64,000 bases of DNA from CAYSWV01 sp964434865 (GTDB lineage: Bacteria > Cyanobacteriota > Cyanobacteriia > Thermostichales > Thermostichaceae), in the NCBI GenBank assembly GCA_964434865.1, contig CAYSWV010000002.1, forward strand, positions 130,308 to 194,307, given 5' to 3'. Shown here piece by piece: positions 1 through 8,533 of this stretch (the first letter of the stretch is position 1; each line of letters opens with the position of its first letter). The translations under genes were made by a program, and so were the position numbers. The notes under the pieces were generated by a model, which saw nothing but the letters and a program-made list of their open reading frames with translations, was not told the origin of the DNA and did no database searches.

Positions 1-724
1 CAATGGCGAGGAGGCTTTGAATCAGTTGATAGCCACCTGTATGAGCATGAGACCAGGGATCGAGGAAGGAAAGAATACGTTGGCGTTGATAAGCTTTGAT
101 AGAAATGCTGATCGTAGCTGCCACCAGTCCCACCCCAGCCGTGCCGATCAGAGACATCATAGGTAGTCCTGCCGCCCAGGCAATGATCCATAGGATCGCA
201 CCAATCACAATAGCAGTGCCCAGATCAGGCTGAATTAAAGTTCCCAGTAGAGCAATGCTAAACATGATCACCCAACCCAACCGATAGACTAGCGAGGTAT
301 AGTACCAGCGGCCAAAGATCAGAGCACCTTGCAGTATCAACAGTGGCTTCAGGAGTTCTGAGGGCTGAACAATGATGATCCCTAAGTTCAGCCAGCGAGT
401 GGCTCCATTGATGGTTCTACCTAATCCTGGGACTTGAGTCGCTAAAATGGCCGCAATGCCCAATAGGCAGAGTAGTCCTGAGATCCGAAACCACCAGTAA
501 ATGGGTACCCGTAGCACAATCAAGAAGTAAACAGCTCCCAAAGCGACCCACATGAGCTGTCGCTTCAGCACCAGCAAGCCATCGCCTGAACTTTGGGCGA
601 CAGGAAAGGAAGCAGAACATAACATCACCAAGCCAATGACAATCCAGAGGATCGTTAACCAGCGGAGGAGGCGAGCCTCACTAGGCCAATAATTGTTGAC
701 AGCAGGTTCGGAAATGGTCACCAC
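1..724 (-). CDS. ftsW: FtsW, septal peptidoglycan glycosyltransferase (3' end outside window)
   Basis: SEDS-family membrane glycosyltransferase that polymerises lipid II at the division septum. The reverse strand reads openly from a GTG at 724 (or the next GTG at 721) to the window edge, 241 codons, giving hydrophobic segments typical of the family. The SEDS signature DPWSHAHTGGYQLIQSLLA lies at the last visible residues, encoded at about 59-5. An earlier QPSELLK segment also fits FtsW/RodA. The gene begins inside the last codons of murD (44-nt overlap), so the two are translationally coupled, and the pairing with murD favours FtsW over RodA. The start is inferred: no ATG is available before the hydrophobic region. 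The C-terminus is missing because the window ends. Confidence 0.88.
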   Translation of the reverse strand, partial: MVTISEPAVNNYWPSEARLLRWLTILWIVIGLVMLCSASFPVAQSSGDGLLVLKRQLMWVALGAVYFLIVLRVPIYWWFRISGLLCLLGIAAILATQVPGLGRTINGATRWLNLGIIIVQPSELLKPLLILQGALIFGRWYYTSLVYRLGWVIMFSIALLGTLIQPDLGTAIVIGAILWIIAWAAGLPMMSLIGTAGVGLVAATISISIKAYQRQRILSFLDPWSHAHTGGYQLIQSLLAI

Positions 725-2108
725 GGCACTCAAAGTTAGGATACTGATCAAAGCTGGCACAAGCAGGAGACAACAGCACACTGACTGAAGCAGTACTATC
801 ATGTCGTAACGTTGCTTGTTGTAACGCTTGTTGTAACGATCGGGCTAGATCATAAGCTATGGACACAGCCTGATCTAAGGTATGCACGATCTGGTAGTTA
901 GTATAGTGGACAGATTGGAATCGATTGGCAAATTGAGCTGCAGCTTCTCCAATCAATAAAACCTGGGCTGCCTTCTGTTGAACGATATCCAACCAAACCT
1001 GATCATCGCCCTGCTTAGGCTGCCCTCCGGCAATCAAGATCACAGGGGCTGCTACCGAACTCAACCCCACAATCGCTGCATCATAATTGGTGGCTTTACT
1101 ATCATTAATGAAACGGATACCTGAAAGCACGCGAACTGTTTCCAACCGATGAGGGACCCCTGGAAAGGTAGCTATGGCTTGGGCAACAGCTTCAGGATCT
1201 AACTGGGCACTATGTGCGGCGGCCACAGCCATGAGTAAATTATGTAGATTATGACGGCCTGGCAGTCGCTGTTGAATATCTCCAATTGGCACAAAAGGAC
1301 GCCCATGGATCACAATCGTATCCTCCACAAGTCTTATAGGGGCCATAGGTTGGGTACAAGAGGTCCACAAGGTGTTGGGCCAATCATGCCGCAAGTTGTA
1401 GAGGTAGGGATCATCACCATTGATAATGCGTTGGGGCATCCGATCCAGTAATCGATGTTTGATCGCCGCATAAGATTCAACTGTCACATGCCGTTCTAGG
1501 TGATCAGGGGTTAGCGTTGTCCAGAGGCCAATATGAGATAGGGTGGGGGTCAGGGGCAAGCCCAATGTGGTCGAGGCCTCCAGTTGATAGCTGCTAAGTT
1601 CGGCAATGATCCAATCAGGTTGAAGCCGGTGTTGGATCACATCTAGCGCCACCTGACACAGGGGTAAGCCAATATTGCCACAAGCAGGAGCTTGTTGACC
1701 CGCTGCCTGAAACATCGCCGCTACTAAAGCTGTGGTTGTCGTTTTTCCATTAGTGCCTGTAATGCCTACCCAAGGAATGTGATGTAAGGACTGCCAAGCC
1801 AGTTCTGCTTCACCGATGACTTTGATCTGATGGCTACGAGCGTCGTTTAAGGTAGGATGATCCCACCGAATGCCAGGACTGACAACCACTTGATCGCTAT
1901 CTGGCAACAGATGTAAAGGTGTATTGAGTTGAACCTGAATGCCCTGAGCCTGGAGATGGTGTTGCCGCTCTACTAGGGTCGGAGAGGATTGCTCATCCTG
2001 AATGATAACCTGATGGCCTTGAGCCTGCGCTAACTGTGCTGCTGCTGATCCAGCTGATCCCAACCCTAACACCTGAACATTCAAGAGCCTGGTCCCCTCT
2101 GATGCCAA
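681..2108 (-). CDS. murD: MurD, UDP-N-acetylmuramoyl-L-alanine--D-glutamate ligase
   Basis: Cytoplasmic Mur ligase that adds D-glutamate to UDP-MurNAc-L-Ala using ATP. Length 475 aa is normal for the family. Visible features are an N-terminal nucleotide-binding fold (LGLGSAGSAAA, residues 14-24), the ATP P-loop GTNGKT (118-123), the SSYQLE segment in the central domain, and a C-terminal ligase domain with SPACASFDQYPNF. Residues about 423-430 contain an in-frame duplication LQQALQQA made by a perfect 12-bp tandem repeat (815-838), in a region that is variable in the family. The 3' end overlaps the ftsW start, so murD and ftsW form a cell-wall/division operon running off the window. Confidence 0.95.
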   Translation of the reverse strand: MASEGTRLLNVQVLGLGSAGSAAAQLAQAQGHQVIIQDEQSSPTLVERQHHLQAQGIQVQLNTPLHLLPDSDQVVVSPGIRWDHPTLNDARSHQIKVIGEAELAWQSLHHIPWVGITGTNGKTTTTALVAAMFQAAGQQAPACGNIGLPLCQVALDVIQHRLQPDWIIAELSSYQLEASTTLGLPLTPTLSHIGLWTTLTPDHLERHVTVESYAAIKHRLLDRMPQRIINGDDPYLYNLRHDWPNTLWTSCTQPMAPIRLVEDTIVIHGRPFVPIGDIQQRLPGRHNLHNLLMAVAAAHSAQLDPEAVAQAIATFPGVPHRLETVRVLSGIRFINDSKATNYDAAIVGLSSVAAPVILIAGGQPKQGDDQVWLDIVQQKAAQVLLIGEAAAQFANRFQSVHYTNYQIVHTLDQAVSIAYDLARSLQQALQQATLRHDSTASVSVLLSPACASFDQYPNFECRGDHFRTCCQQLLA

Positions 2109-2345
2109 TCAGATAAGTTATCGTAGCGCACCCACCCCCAAGCTGTTAAGACCATGAGTTCAGAGATCACAGGATCAAAACGGCCTTGACATGAATGTAT
2201 CGAAATATGTCCTGCAAATACTTCAAAGCGTAAAGCAACCTTGCAATACACTGCAATATCAGAATGTATATGACTTAACAGTATTGAGTGAGCCGATTGT
2301 GGTTCATGCTAGATCTAGAAACTTGTACACGTGAGGCTAGAAGAT

Positions 2346-2540
2346 ATGACGTTTATCCTCAAAATCTATGAAGACCGGTATCAGGATGAACCCATACATT
2401 CATTTTTATTCGACGACACCCAAGAAGCTGGCAGAATGCATGACCACTGGAAAGATCAAGGCTATGCCGTTGGGTTAGTGCCGTTTATGGAATGTGGTGA
2501 TGGGTGTCCTTTCCGTAGGGACATGTTTTTGGCTACTTAA
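2346..2540 (+). CDS. small conserved-looking acidic protein, unknown function
   Basis: A 64-residue protein starting MTFILKIYEDRYQDEP. I chose the ATG at 2346 because an AGAAG stretch lies just upstream; an in-frame GTG at 2331 is the alternative. It is acidic and aromatic-rich, with a CGDGCPF segment near the C-terminus whose two cysteines could bind a metal or form a disulphide. There is no signal peptide or membrane segment. I do not recognise the family. It stands alone on the plus strand between divergent murD and convergent sbcD, followed by the 12-bp tandem array and then a terminator-like hairpin, so its transcript may run through the repeats. Confidence 0.6.
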   Translation: MTFILKIYEDRYQDEPIHSFLFDDTQEAGRMHDHWKDQGYAVGLVPFMECGDGCPFRRDMFLAT

Positions 2541-2555
2541 CCTTGAGCTAACCTA

Positions 2556-2766
2556 CTGTGTCTTTGGCTGTGTCTTTGGCTGTGTCTTTGGCTGTGTCTT
2601 TGGACTAGGTNNNNNNNNNNNNNNNNNNNNNNNNNNNNNNNNNNNNNNNNNNNNNNNNNNNNNNNNNNNNNNNNNNNNNNNNNNNNNNNNNNNNNNNNNN
2701 NNNNNNNNNNCTGTGTCTTTGGCTGTGTCTTTGGCTGTGTCTTTGGCTGTGTCTTTGGACTAGGTT
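2556..2766. repeat. 12-bp tandem array (unit CTGTGTCTTTGG) interrupted by a scaffold gap
   Basis: Four perfect 12-bp units (2556-2603) followed by ACTAGGT run into the N gap. On the far side four further perfect units (2711-2758) are again followed by ACTAGGTT. The matching ends suggest a higher-order block of four units plus ACTAGGT repeated across the gap. The true copy number is unknown. The unit length is a multiple of three, so open frames through it are trivial and I do not call a gene. Confidence 0.95.
2611..2710. other. scaffold gap (100 N)
   Basis: Exactly 100 undetermined bases inside the 12-bp array. The round number indicates a placeholder of unknown true length, probably caused by repeat collapse. 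Confidence 0.98.
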
Positions 2767-2806
2767 ACCGTTTGTGGGCTAGGTTACCTGTGATGACAAA
2801 CTATTT

Positions 2807-2850
2807 GACTCGGGTTGTCTCTGCTATTTAGGCCCGAGTCTTTAAAATTT
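2807..2850 (+). terminator. Rho-independent-like terminator
   Basis: Perfect 8-bp inverted repeat GACTCGGG (2807-2814) and CCCGAGTC (2833-2840), followed by TTTAAAATTT on the plus strand. It most likely ends transcription of the small gene at 2346-2540 after the repeat array. The T-tract is imperfect. Confidence 0.6.
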
Positions 2851-2904
2851 ATGTTTATTTAATACTTAGATTGAGGGTTCAAGTGCTCTCCCAAGCCAGC
2901 ACAA

Positions 2905-4215
2905 TTAAAGTAAGCGTAATTGTTGCTCGAGTGGAAATTCAGCATCAGGGCACCTATCAGACACTTCGCTAGCTGATTCAACCGCTTGAGTTTGCAGGAG
3001 TTGCTGGGCTGACTTCACCATGTCATCTTTTAAGCTTGACAGATCAGGACGAGAGTCTAAGTAGTAGTTTAGGGCTTGGAGAGGCTCAATATGGGTTGGA
3101 TCTAAGACCGGTAATCGAGTCCGTGTGGCTGAGATCACATCAGGGACAATGGAATAGCTAAATGCTGTGGCTAGTGCTTGATGAAATACTTGCTCATCTA
3201 AAGTATCCAACTGATCGGGACGAATGGTGTAAAAAATCCTGACAATCGCTTGCTCACAGTTCGTTTGCTGAATAGCTTGCAAGATCTTGTGTTGGGGTGT
3301 TGGATCAGACGGAGAGGTCACTCGAGGTAGGTCGGTAACGTCAACCCGGATCGTTTTGAAAGTTCGAGTGGGTAGAGCTACAAATTGATAGCTAGCACCT
3401 GTCTTTTCAACTGTAGCTAGGACAAAGCCTTTGGTTTCATGTTCTTCACCGAAGTCCACACGCTCGAGACTACCTGGATAGATCACGAGTGGATCAGTGG
3501 ATAGCACTTGATGTTTGTGTACATGTCCTAAGGCCACATAGTGATAACCGGAGCGGGTCAGGAGGCTCAGAGGAACGGTAAACCCCTTACCTACAGCTAA
3601 ATGACGTTCAGCTCCATAGGTTGCGGTATCCACCATGGCATGAACTAGCAAAATGGCTGGGATGTTTGGATCAAGCTGCCGGTTTTCAGCTTCTAAAGCT
3701 AGATGTAACCGTTGAAGTAACTGCATCGAGACCAACCCCGCTGATAACCCTAGGGTATCTTGTCGAGTTAAGAGTGCCGATCGAGTTAACCAAGGTAGCG
3801 TTGTGACGTGTACAGGACCTGATTGAGTTTCAATTCGATGAGTTTGCAATCGATCGCCCACATAAAACCCCATGACTTTTAAGGTGCGATAGATGGATAA
3901 GCTGGATCCCTCTTGCCCCTGCCCGTATTGATCATGATTACCAACAAGTAACACAGTGGGGATCTGAGCATCGGATAACCGCCGAAATTGCTGAGCAAAC
4001 AAATCTTGATGTAAGGGAGGCGGAGTGGCATCTGGGAAAGCATCACCACCAAATAGCACCAGATCAACCTCTTCTTCAATAGCGGTATCAATGCATCGCT
4101 TGAGCGACTGGACAAAATCTTCCAGCCGGGTATTCATACCACTCAGAGGATTGATCCGACCATAGTTGAGGCCACTCCCCAAATGAATATCTGAAACATG
4201 TAAGACTCTAACCAT
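2905..4215 (-). CDS. sbcD: SbcD-like DNA repair nuclease (metallophosphoesterase)
   Basis: Mn-dependent exonuclease subunit of the Mre11/SbcD family, which in other bacteria works with the SbcC ATPase on DNA hairpins and ends. The protein is 436 aa from the ATG at 4215. Phosphoesterase motifs are visible in order: SDIHLG near the N-terminus, GGDAFPD, GNHDQYG, LLVHAMV and GHVHKH. The downstream IYPGSLERVDFGEE segment is characteristic of SbcD capping domains. The start at 4215 overlaps the ligA stop by 8 nt (ATGGTTAG); an ATG 15 nt earlier (4230) is possible but sits directly against an AGGAG. No sbcC is visible in the window. The overlap with ligA suggests co-expression in DNA repair. Confidence 0.88.
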   Translation of the reverse strand: MVRVLHVSDIHLGSGLNYGRINPLSGMNTRLEDFVQSLKRCIDTAIEEEVDLVLFGGDAFPDATPPPLHQDLFAQQFRRLSDAQIPTVLLVGNHDQYGQGQEGSSLSIYRTLKVMGFYVGDRLQTHRIETQSGPVHVTTLPWLTRSALLTRQDTLGLSAGLVSMQLLQRLHLALEAENRQLDPNIPAILLVHAMVDTATYGAERHLAVGKGFTVPLSLLTRSGYHYVALGHVHKHQVLSTDPLVIYPGSLERVDFGEEHETKGFVLATVEKTGASYQFVALPTRTFKTIRVDVTDLPRVTSPSDPTPQHKILQAIQQTNCEQAIVRIFYTIRPDQLDTLDEQVFHQALATAFSYSIVPDVISATRTRLPVLDPTHIEPLQALNYYLDSRPDLSSLKDDMVKSAQQLLQTQAVESASEVSDRCPDAEFPLEQQLRLL

Positions 4216-6298
4216 GATGGTGACCGGCATCTCCTGGTTCTAAAGCTAGTAAATCAGCTTCAGATAAAATCCTAACTCCTAACGTTTTAGCTTGATCTAA
4301 TTTTGAACCGGCATCAGTGCCAACCACAATAAAGGTAGTCTGACGGCTGACGGTTGCTGTAACTTTGCCTCCTCGAGACTCAATCCATTGTTTAGCTTCA
4401 GAGCGCGAGAGGGTGGGTAGGGTGCCTGTAATCACAAACTTTTGACCTGCTAGCAGGCTAGCTTGAGCCCGATCCGAGGTAGCGGTCTGTTGAGTTTCAA
4501 GTTGAACATGAGCCGCTGCTAAGCCTTGAAGTAGCGCTTGATGCTCAGGCCGAGCTAACCAATGGGTGACGGTTTCAGCAATATCTTGACCCAATCCGTA
4601 AATTTGAGCAATGGTATCAGGGGTTGCTTGGCTTAAGCGATCAGCTGCAGGATAGTGAGTCGCCAAAACCTGAGCGGTCACCGCCCCCACATGGGGAATG
4701 CCCAACCCATACAAGACCCGAGGCCAGGGTTGAGATCGGGAGCGATCAATAGCATCAATCAGCTTTTGACTCGATTTGGGTCCCATGCGATCTAGCGTCA
4801 TGATTTGTTCCACAGTTAAATGATAGAGATCAACAACGGATTGAACTTGAAGCTTAGCTACTAACTGATGCACCAATTTTTCACCCATCCCTTCAATATC
4901 TAGGGCATCACGACTGGCCCAGTGCTGCAGCTGGCCTCGAACTCGGGCAGGACATTTCAGGTTGGGGCAGCGAGTAATCGCTTCAGATTCGGGTCGTTCT
5001 AGGGGAGTTTCACATTCTGGACATAAAGTAGGTAGGGTATAACGACGAGCATCGTCAGGCCTTAATTCAGATAAAATCGAAACAATTTCAGGAATGATTT
5101 CGCCAGCTTTTCTAACAACTGCAGTATCTCCAATATGAACATCCAAATCCCGCAATCGATCAGCATTATGAAGCGAGGCCCGACTAACCGTAGTTCCAGC
5201 TAATTGGACCGGCTCGAGCTCAGCAACCGGAGTGACAGCACCTGTGCGACCCACACTAGCGGTAATGCTTAAGATCCGAGTAGGAACTTCTTCAGCTGGA
5301 TATTTTAAGGCAATGGCCCACCGGGGAAACTTTTGGGTAAAGCCTACTTCTTCTTGTAAACGATAGGCATTAAGCTTAACCACAACACCATCAGTTGCAT
5401 AGGGTAAAGGTGAAGGCTGATTCTGCTTATCCCACTGCTGATAGAAGGATTGAACGTCCTCTAGTGAAGGGACTAAAGCAGCATGAGGATTGACAGCGAA
5501 CCCTAGTGTTTGTAAGAGGTCTAATCCTTCCCATTGAGTAGTTGGCAATGATCCCGTTGGCCAGCCTTGAGGAAAGTAAAGTGTATAAGCAAAAAAACTT
5601 AAGCGCCGCTGAGCGACGACCCGACTATCCAATTGTCTAAGCGTTCCAGCTGTGCAGTTGCGTGGGTTGGCGAAGAGAGGATCCCCCATTTGAGATCGAG
5701 TTCGATTAATGCGTTCAAATTCTTGAAAGCTTAAATAGGCTTCACCTCTTACTTCTAACTGCGGCGGCGGGTTTTCAGTATTTAATCGGAGTGGAATGGT
5801 AGGGATGGTTCGAATATTTGTGGTAATATCTTCTCCTGCTTGCCCATCACCGCGGGTGACACCCCGAACCAAAAGTCCATTGGTGTAACTTAAAGCCAAG
5901 GCCGAGCCATCAATTTTCAATTCACAAACATAGTCCAGGGGTAGATCTGCAGTTAGTCCTAGGACTCGATACAAACGATCTTGCCACTCTTGAAGCTCTG
6001 CAAAATCGAAAGCATTTTCTAGACTATAGAGTGGGATCTGATGCTGAACAGTTTGAAACTGAGTTACAGGTTGATCCCCAACGCGTTGGGTGGGGCTATC
6101 AGGTGTAATCTGGTCTGGGTATCGGTGTTCTAGCTCTTGTAACTCCCGGTATAGCTGATCGTAGACACCATCTTCCATAATTGGACTAGCATAGACATAA
6201 TAAGCCACACCTGCCTGTTGAAGTAATTGTCGTAGTTCAATAAGCCGTTGAATATCTGGAGCTGTTTCTACATCCGATCGGTTCGAAGTTTGAGCCAC
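4208..6298 (-). CDS. ligA: LigA, NAD-dependent DNA ligase
   Basis: Essential ligase that seals nicks in replication and repair. Domains in order: Ia/adenylation domain with the active-site lysine in ELKIDGSALA (about residue 120), OB fold, a four-cysteine zinc finger (CPEC...CPNLKCPA, about 415-440), helix-hairpin-helix repeats (GMGEKLV, GLGIPHVGAVTA), and a C-terminal BRCT domain (FVITGTLPTLSRSEAK). Start choice: AAGGAG at 6310-6305 lies 6 nt before GTG 6298 but directly abuts the alternative TTG at 6304, so I prefer GTG (696 aa). The stop overlaps the sbcD start. Confidence 0.96.
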   Translation of the reverse strand: MAQTSNRSDVETAPDIQRLIELRQLLQQAGVAYYVYASPIMEDGVYDQLYRELQELEHRYPDQITPDSPTQRVGDQPVTQFQTVQHQIPLYSLENAFDFAELQEWQDRLYRVLGLTADLPLDYVCELKIDGSALALSYTNGLLVRGVTRGDGQAGEDITTNIRTIPTIPLRLNTENPPPQLEVRGEAYLSFQEFERINRTRSQMGDPLFANPRNCTAGTLRQLDSRVVAQRRLSFFAYTLYFPQGWPTGSLPTTQWEGLDLLQTLGFAVNPHAALVPSLEDVQSFYQQWDKQNQPSPLPYATDGVVVKLNAYRLQEEVGFTQKFPRWAIALKYPAEEVPTRILSITASVGRTGAVTPVAELEPVQLAGTTVSRASLHNADRLRDLDVHIGDTAVVRKAGEIIPEIVSILSELRPDDARRYTLPTLCPECETPLERPESEAITRCPNLKCPARVRGQLQHWASRDALDIEGMGEKLVHQLVAKLQVQSVVDLYHLTVEQIMTLDRMGPKSSQKLIDAIDRSRSQPWPRVLYGLGIPHVGAVTAQVLATHYPAADRLSQATPDTIAQIYGLGQDIAETVTHWLARPEHQALLQGLAAAHVQLETQQTATSDRAQASLLAGQKFVITGTLPTLSRSEAKQWIESRGGKVTATVSRQTTFIVVGTDAGSKLDQAKTLGVRILSEADLLALEPGDAGHHHG

Positions 6299-6383
6299 AC
6301 TCAACTCCTTAGTTGCAGTTATGTTCTATTATGCGTCCATCTGCCGACAAATCAAGACTGAGTCACATCTGGGATGAGTAAAG

Positions 6384-7160
6384 TTATGGGAGCGATCGAG
6401 ATCCCTCAATTTCAGGGGGCACAATGTCTTGAATTTCACCGTTAGGGCCTCGGATCACCTGCCCGGTAGGAATCAGATGATTGATCAAAATCCATTGTCT
6501 AGTCTCAAGGTCATTAATCTCATCATACAATTGCTTCCAAAGTCTAAATCGGACCCAATCTGTATCAGGACTATTTACCACTCGATCAGCTAAGGTGCGC
6601 AAATCGTCGCCGCTGCCCAAGTTGGCTTGTTCGAACCAATCAGCAGCCTTGTAATAAAAGTCTCGACCTGTCTCTAAGTTGCCCAAGAATAGGATATCCG
6701 TGAAGGCTAAGTGAATGTAGAGCTTGTAAGCGTTAGCAGGATCAATAGCGGGTGTAATATAGTTAACACCTCTAAGCAAAAGCTCCCGAGCCTGTTCAGC
6801 CTGCCCAGCCTGTATCGTCAAAGCTGAGGCAAACAAGTAAGCGTTAGTAAAATAGGGATCAAGGGTAGTGATAGCATCTAAATAGGTCGGGGCCAACCCG
6901 TAACCTGTTTCTTGCCGATCTTCATGGCCGTAGTACTGAACCAGGTTGAGCCATAGCCAGGAGGCTCCTAAATTTCCAAAGCCAATGCTTTCTAACGTTG
7001 AAGCCAAAGCGATCCCTTGCTCTTGCTGAACCAAGGCTTGCTCAGGATTAGATACTCTAGTTTGATCTAGCAATCGCCATAGAAGCCCCACCACTGTAGT
7101 AGCCGACCCACCCACCAGGCAAAGAGCTGGAAGTGAAATGAAGGTGATTCTGAATTTCAT
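6384..7160 (-). CDS. membrane-anchored TPR-like protein, unknown function
   Basis: A 258-aa protein with one N-terminal hydrophobic segment (about residues 8-28) that probably anchors it in the membrane with the rest outside the cytoplasm. The remainder is helical and TPR-like: an ALTIQAGQAEQARELL repeat and a second region with DPANAYKLYIHLAF. It has a conserved-looking WLWLNLVQYYGHEDRQ stretch, which I associate with hypothetical cyanobacterial proteins. It has no catalytic motif. It stands between ligA and a divergent methyltransferase gene, so neighbours give no clear role. Confidence 0.75.
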   Translation of the reverse strand: MKFRITFISLPALCLVGGSATTVVGLLWRLLDQTRVSNPEQALVQQEQGIALASTLESIGFGNLGASWLWLNLVQYYGHEDRQETGYGLAPTYLDAITTLDPYFTNAYLFASALTIQAGQAEQARELLLRGVNYITPAIDPANAYKLYIHLAFTDILFLGNLETGRDFYYKAADWFEQANLGSGDDLRTLADRVVNSPDTDWVRFRLWKQLYDEINDLETRQWILINHLIPTGQVIRGPNGEIQDIVPPEIEGSRSLP

Positions 7161-7273
7161 CTAAGCACAGCCTCCACAATACATGAAAACCAGATCAAGG
7201 TGATGATTGACTCAACAGATGCTGATACAGTCAGTCATAGGGTTACTCCAAATTCAGTCTATATCCGGATTTA

Positions 7274-8533
7274 ATGATCGTCATGTCCTTAGCTGCACAA
7301 GAGTCTTATGATCAGCATCCCTATCCTAATGTGCCTCTCGCCGCGACCCCGACAGGATTGTACTATACCTATGACTTGTTCAAAGCTAGTTTGGTAACCG
7401 CTCAGTATGCTAGGACTCGTACTGTTGTCTCGACTGAGGGTACGCATCTCCTTAATGCAGGCTGTGGATCCGGTTGGGAAACCTTGGTCATGGCGGAAGC
7501 CAACCCTGGAGCCCATACTATTATTGGAATTGATGTCTCTTCAAAGTCTGTTCAAGTGGCTGCGGAGCGTTTACGCTTTCATGGTTATACTAATGCAGAA
7601 TGCTACACCTTAGATATTGCAGATCTAGATCAATTAGGCTACCAATTTGACTTTATTAGCTGTAGTGATGTCTTATTTGTACTTGACTCCCCCTTGGCAG
7701 GCCTACAAGCCTTGCAATCTGTTCTCAAACCTCATGGCATTATTTGGGCTAATCTACATTGTTATCATCAACGCCGGGTGATGTTGGAGTTTCAAGAGAT
7801 CTTCCGTCTACTAGATTTAAACCAGTTGGCTAACTCTGAAGCCCTGCACCGATTCCGCCAGTTTATGGAAGCTCTGATCCCAGCCCAAAAATCTCGGTTC
7901 CATTGGCACAGTGCTAAAACAGAACCTGATCAATGGGTTTTCAATAATTACCTACTCTGGCCCGATAAGGCCTTTACCATTCCCGATACCCTCAACATGT
8001 TGCAGGAGAGTGGATTAGCCTTAGTCCGACTGGTTGATCAAGAATCCTGGGATCTGGCCACCTGCTTTACAGAAATGCCTACCTTTGTAGCTCAAGCTTT
8101 AGAACAATTGGATCACCGCGAACACTTATACCTGAAAGAGCTGATCGATCCTCCCAGGCTGATTGATTTTTGGGCAAGTCAATCAGGATCTCAACCACCA
8201 TCCTGGACATCTGAAGATTGGTTACAGGGTACAGTACAGTTTAATCCTCTACTGATCGCTCAAGCTGAATTTCACAACCGATATGATCAAGCCCTCCAAT
8301 CTCAAAAGCCTCTCCAGCTCAAATGGTGGTTAGCCAGTCCTCGGGGTCGTCTTAGCTTACCTTACACCCAATTAGTCTGGTTACAACCCTTACTGGTCAA
8401 CCCTACACCAGTATCTGACCTCATTCATGGGGCTCAGCATTCAGGACTGGACCCTACCCTGATAGACCCGACAAGTCTTATCGCTGAACTCCAGTCTCTT
8501 GAGCGGTATCTAATCCTATTTTTGTCACATTAG
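7274..8533 (+). CDS. class I SAM-dependent methyltransferase
   Basis: A 419-aa protein. Residues about 59-69 carry SAM-binding motif I (LLNAGCGSGWE), followed by the acidic motif II (IIGIDVSS) and post-I elements (FDFISCSDVLF), all as in a Rossmann methyltransferase. The N-terminal SYDQHPYPNVPL segment is often seen ahead of this domain in proteins that also carry TPRs, but no TPRs are present here. The C-terminal 200 residues resemble no domain I can name. The substrate is unknown. Its 3' end overlaps the convergent sensor kinase gene by 4 nt. An ATG at 7283 is an alternative start. Confidence 0.85.
   Translation: MIVMSLAAQESYDQHPYPNVPLAATPTGLYYTYDLFKASLVTAQYARTRTVVSTEGTHLLNAGCGSGWETLVMAEANPGAHTIIGIDVSSKSVQVAAERLRFHGYTNAECYTLDIADLDQLGYQFDFISCSDVLFVLDSPLAGLQALQSVLKPHGIIWANLHCYHQRRVMLEFQEIFRLLDLNQLANSEALHRFRQFMEALIPAQKSRFHWHSAKTEPDQWVFNNYLLWPDKAFTIPDTLNMLQESGLALVRLVDQESWDLATCFTEMPTFVAQALEQLDHREHLYLKELIDPPRLIDFWASQSGSQPPSWTSEDWLQGTVQFNPLLIAQAEFHNRYDQALQSQKPLQLKWWLASPRGRLSLPYTQLVWLQPLLVNPTPVSDLIHGAQHSGLDPTLIDPTSLIAELQSLERYLILFLSH

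Noticed and set aside
417..620. 67-residue minus-strand ORF near the left edge
   Set aside because: It is out of frame within ftsW, whose own frame is open to the edge and carries clear SEDS motifs.
2494..2763. ORF running through the 12-bp array
   Set aside because: It consists of repeat translation and N placeholders; the unit length is a multiple of three so frames stay open trivially.
2876..2905. tRNA-like T-loop sequence (GGTTCAAG)
   Set aside because: No cloverleaf can be built around it; no tRNA gene was found in the window.
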